From: Streptomyces minutiscleroticus
Lineage (GTDB): Bacteria > Actinomycetota > Actinomycetes > Streptomycetales > Streptomycetaceae
Assembly (NCBI RefSeq): GCF_014650875.1
Contig: NZ_BMVU01000030.1
Span: 46,186-110,185 of the forward strand
Direction of reading: 5' to 3'
DNA length: 64,000 nucleotides
In this document: positions 62,516 to 64,000 of the stretch, in pieces
Layout: each line of letters begins with the position of its first letter
How positions within the stretch are numbered: the stretch's first letter is position 1
The notes under the pieces: generated by a model
Told to the model about the DNA's origin: nothing
Databases searched by the model: none
The model's input: only the letters and a program-made list of their open reading frames with translations
Program-made: the position numbers and the translations under genes

Positions 62516-63823
62516 TCAGGTGGAGGTCTCCCACAGAAAGCGGGTGCCGAGTCCGGCGACGTCAAGGGCCAGCTCGGCGTACATCGCGTCGGCCCAGGAG
62601 AACCAGGGGCGGGTGAACCGGTGCGGGTCGTCCTTGTGGAAGGACTCGTGCATGGCCCCGGTGCCCGCGTCGGTGTCGGTCAGTGTGCGCAGGACGCCGA
62701 GCCGCTCCGCGGCGTCGTTGCTGGTCAGGCCCTGGACGGCGAGGGCGATCGGCCAGATGTGCCCCTCGGGGGTGTGGGGGCTTCCCACCCCCTCGGCCGC
62801 ACTTCCGCGGTACCAGGTCGGATTGGCCGGGGAGAGGACGAACCTCCGTGTCGCGAGGTACCGGGGATCGGTGAGGGAGACGTTCGCGACCAGTGGCAGC
62901 GACAGGAGACTGGGCATGTTGGCGTCGTCCATCAGGAGCGCGTTGCCGAGCCCGTCCACTTCGTAGGCGTAGACCGGGCCGAAGTCGGGGTGGCGTACCG
63001 TTCCGTGCCGCACGGCCGCCTCGCGCAGTTCCGCCGCCAGCCGGGCGGCGTCCTCGGCGAGTTCCGCGTCGTGGAGGTGCCGTGCCAGTTCGGCGGTGCC
63101 GTCCAGAGCGGCGGCGGCGCACAGGTTCGCGGGCACGTTGTATCCGTACGCGCACGCGTCGTCGCTGGGTCTGAACCCGCTCCAGGTCATCCCGGTCCGG
63201 GCGACGGGCGTGCCCCGTCCCCCGTTCGGCAGGGTGTCGCTCCGCGGACCGTTCGCGCGCACGAAGCGGTACGCGGAGAGGCGCTCGTGGTCCTGTTCGG
63301 TGCGCCATACCGAGATGACGGTGCGGGCCGTGCGGGCCGCCTCGGCGAGGTGGTCGGTCCGTCCGGTGGCCCGCCAGAAGCGGTGGGCCAGCAGGAGCGG
63401 GAAGGCGAGGGAGTCGACCTCGTACTTCTCCTCCCACACCCAGGGGTCGTCGCACAGGTCGTCCGGGTCGTGGGCCCGGCCGGAGGGCTCGGCGTTGAAC
63501 GCGTTGGCGTACGGGTTGTGCCGGATCTGCCGGAACTGGCGCGTCAGCACGGCGGTCACGAGGTCCTGCAGGGCCGTGTCGTCCCGCATGAGGGCCAGGT
63601 AGGGCATCATCTGCGTCGTCGAGTCGCGCAGCCACATGGCCGGGATGTCGCCCGTCACCACGAAGGCGGTGCCGTCGGGCATCGGGCGGATGGTGCGGGC
63701 CAGGGTGTCGTCCAGGCAGCGCACCAGTGTCCGCCCGAACCGCGGGTCCCCGAGGCCGTCCAGGTGCCGGACCGCGCGCTGGACGACCGGGTTGTCCTCG
63801 ACACCGGTGGGGAACTGCTGCAT
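62516..63823 (-). CDS. Glycoside hydrolase family 125 (alpha-1,6-mannosidase type)
   Basis: A 435-residue enzyme starting at ATG 63823 after AAAGG. GH125 enzymes are metal-independent exo-alpha-1,6-mannosidases. Characteristic segments are TGDIPAMWLRDSTTQMMPYLAL (about 58-79), EEKYEVDSLAFPLLLAHRFW, TGMTWSGFRPSDDACAYGYN near 210-229, LLMDDANMPSLLSLPLVANV, and AMHESFHKDDPHRFTRPWFSWADAMYAEL near the C-terminus; the acid and base residues lie in the conserved Asp/Glu positions of these blocks. No signal peptide is present, so it acts inside the cell on imported oligomannosides. Upstream genes lie beyond the window. Confidence 0.93.
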   Translation of the reverse strand: MQQFPTGVEDNPVVQRAVRHLDGLGDPRFGRTLVRCLDDTLARTIRPMPDGTAFVVTGDIPAMWLRDSTTQMMPYLALMRDDTALQDLVTAVLTRQFRQIRHNPYANAFNAEPSGRAHDPDDLCDDPWVWEEKYEVDSLAFPLLLAHRFWRATGRTDHLAEAARTARTVISVWRTEQDHERLSAYRFVRANGPRSDTLPNGGRGTPVARTGMTWSGFRPSDDACAYGYNVPANLCAAAALDGTAELARHLHDAELAEDAARLAAELREAAVRHGTVRHPDFGPVYAYEVDGLGNALLMDDANMPSLLSLPLVANVSLTDPRYLATRRFVLSPANPTWYRGSAAEGVGSPHTPEGHIWPIALAVQGLTSNDAAERLGVLRTLTDTDAGTGAMHESFHKDDPHRFTRPWFSWADAMYAELALDVAGLGTRFLWETST

Positions 63824-63931
63824 CGTCAGCCTTTCGTCGGCCGGCCTGCGGGCCTCGTGGGTGCCCTCCTCGTGTGCCGTGGGAGGGCCGGGGCGAGGAC
63901 GGCAGGAGGGTGGGGTGGCGGGCGAGTCCGG

Positions 63932-63971
63932 GGCGCCGCTCCCACCGGCGGCCGCCGGTGGGAGAGGCGCC
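63932..63971. terminator. Long hairpin near the right window edge
   Basis: Inner arms 63939-63949 and 63954-63964 pair perfectly (11 bp) around a 4-nt loop; outer arms GGCGCC (63932-63937, 63966-63971) extend the stem past one mismatch. It may be a bidirectional terminator for a gene entering from the right, upstream of the GH125 start. Confidence 0.6.
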
Positions 63972-64000
63972 CCCGGGTACCGACTACGCGGGGGCCGGCG

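Overview
The window is very GC-rich, with strong G/C preference at third codon positions, GTG starts, short ATGA/GTGA gene overlaps and several leaderless-looking promoters. With the gene families present (LuxR pairs, MbtH, NRPS, CGNR regulator, GH125, DUF4142) this points to a Streptomyces-like actinomycete chromosome. No search or computation was run. Family names come from motifs read in the translated sequence.

Left part (1-34654): a biosynthetic gene cluster. A class II lanthipeptide synthetase (LanM), cut by the window edge, is divergent from two overlapping LuxR-type regulators. A rightward run follows: a C-A-T NRPS module with a glycine-like code, a diaminobutyrate-type aminotransferase, an ornithine-carbamoyltransferase-like enzyme with an altered acceptor motif, a LanB-type protein carrying only the tRNA-dependent glutamylation region, a free-standing adenylation protein, a threonine-dehydratase-fold PLP enzyme, a free carrier protein and a second LanB-type protein. 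The two LanB genes share a 333-bp block differing at one base. After two strong hairpins, a leftward operon encodes a SyrP-like dioxygenase and two dimodular NRPSs; the second ends in a thioesterase with Cys in place of the nucleophile Ser. Divergent from it are mbtH, an MFS exporter and an SbnA/SbnB pair expected to make 2,3-diaminopropionate. Together these suggest an NRPS peptide built on diamino acids, with possible ureido and beta-hydroxy modification and an unusual tRNA-dependent LanB arm.

Cluster edge (34655-35690): fragments of a DDE transposase and of an M48 peptidase, then featureless DNA.

Right part (35693-64000): apparently ordinary chromosome with traces of decay. It holds a split-barrel flavin enzyme, a Tat-exported esterase, a thermolysin-like protease, a frameshifted beta-lactamase remnant, a membrane-anchored STAND ATPase with 14 WD40 blades, a STAS protein, a quinone oxidoreductase, a VanX-type dipeptidase, an SPFH plus NAD-kinase-like pair behind two palindromic operator-like sites, LhgO between a broken amidohydrolase and a broken aldehyde dehydrogenase, a degenerate initiator-tRNA-like sequence with its terminator, a cold-shock protein, an endonuclease VII-type protein, a lipoprotein that seems to have lost its stop, a CGNR regulator divergent from an EamA exporter, a SulP transporter, a DUF4142 protein, an exported amidase and a GH125 alpha-mannosidase.

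Many long open frames lie antisense to the NRPS and LanB genes. They are by-products of the base composition and are left out.
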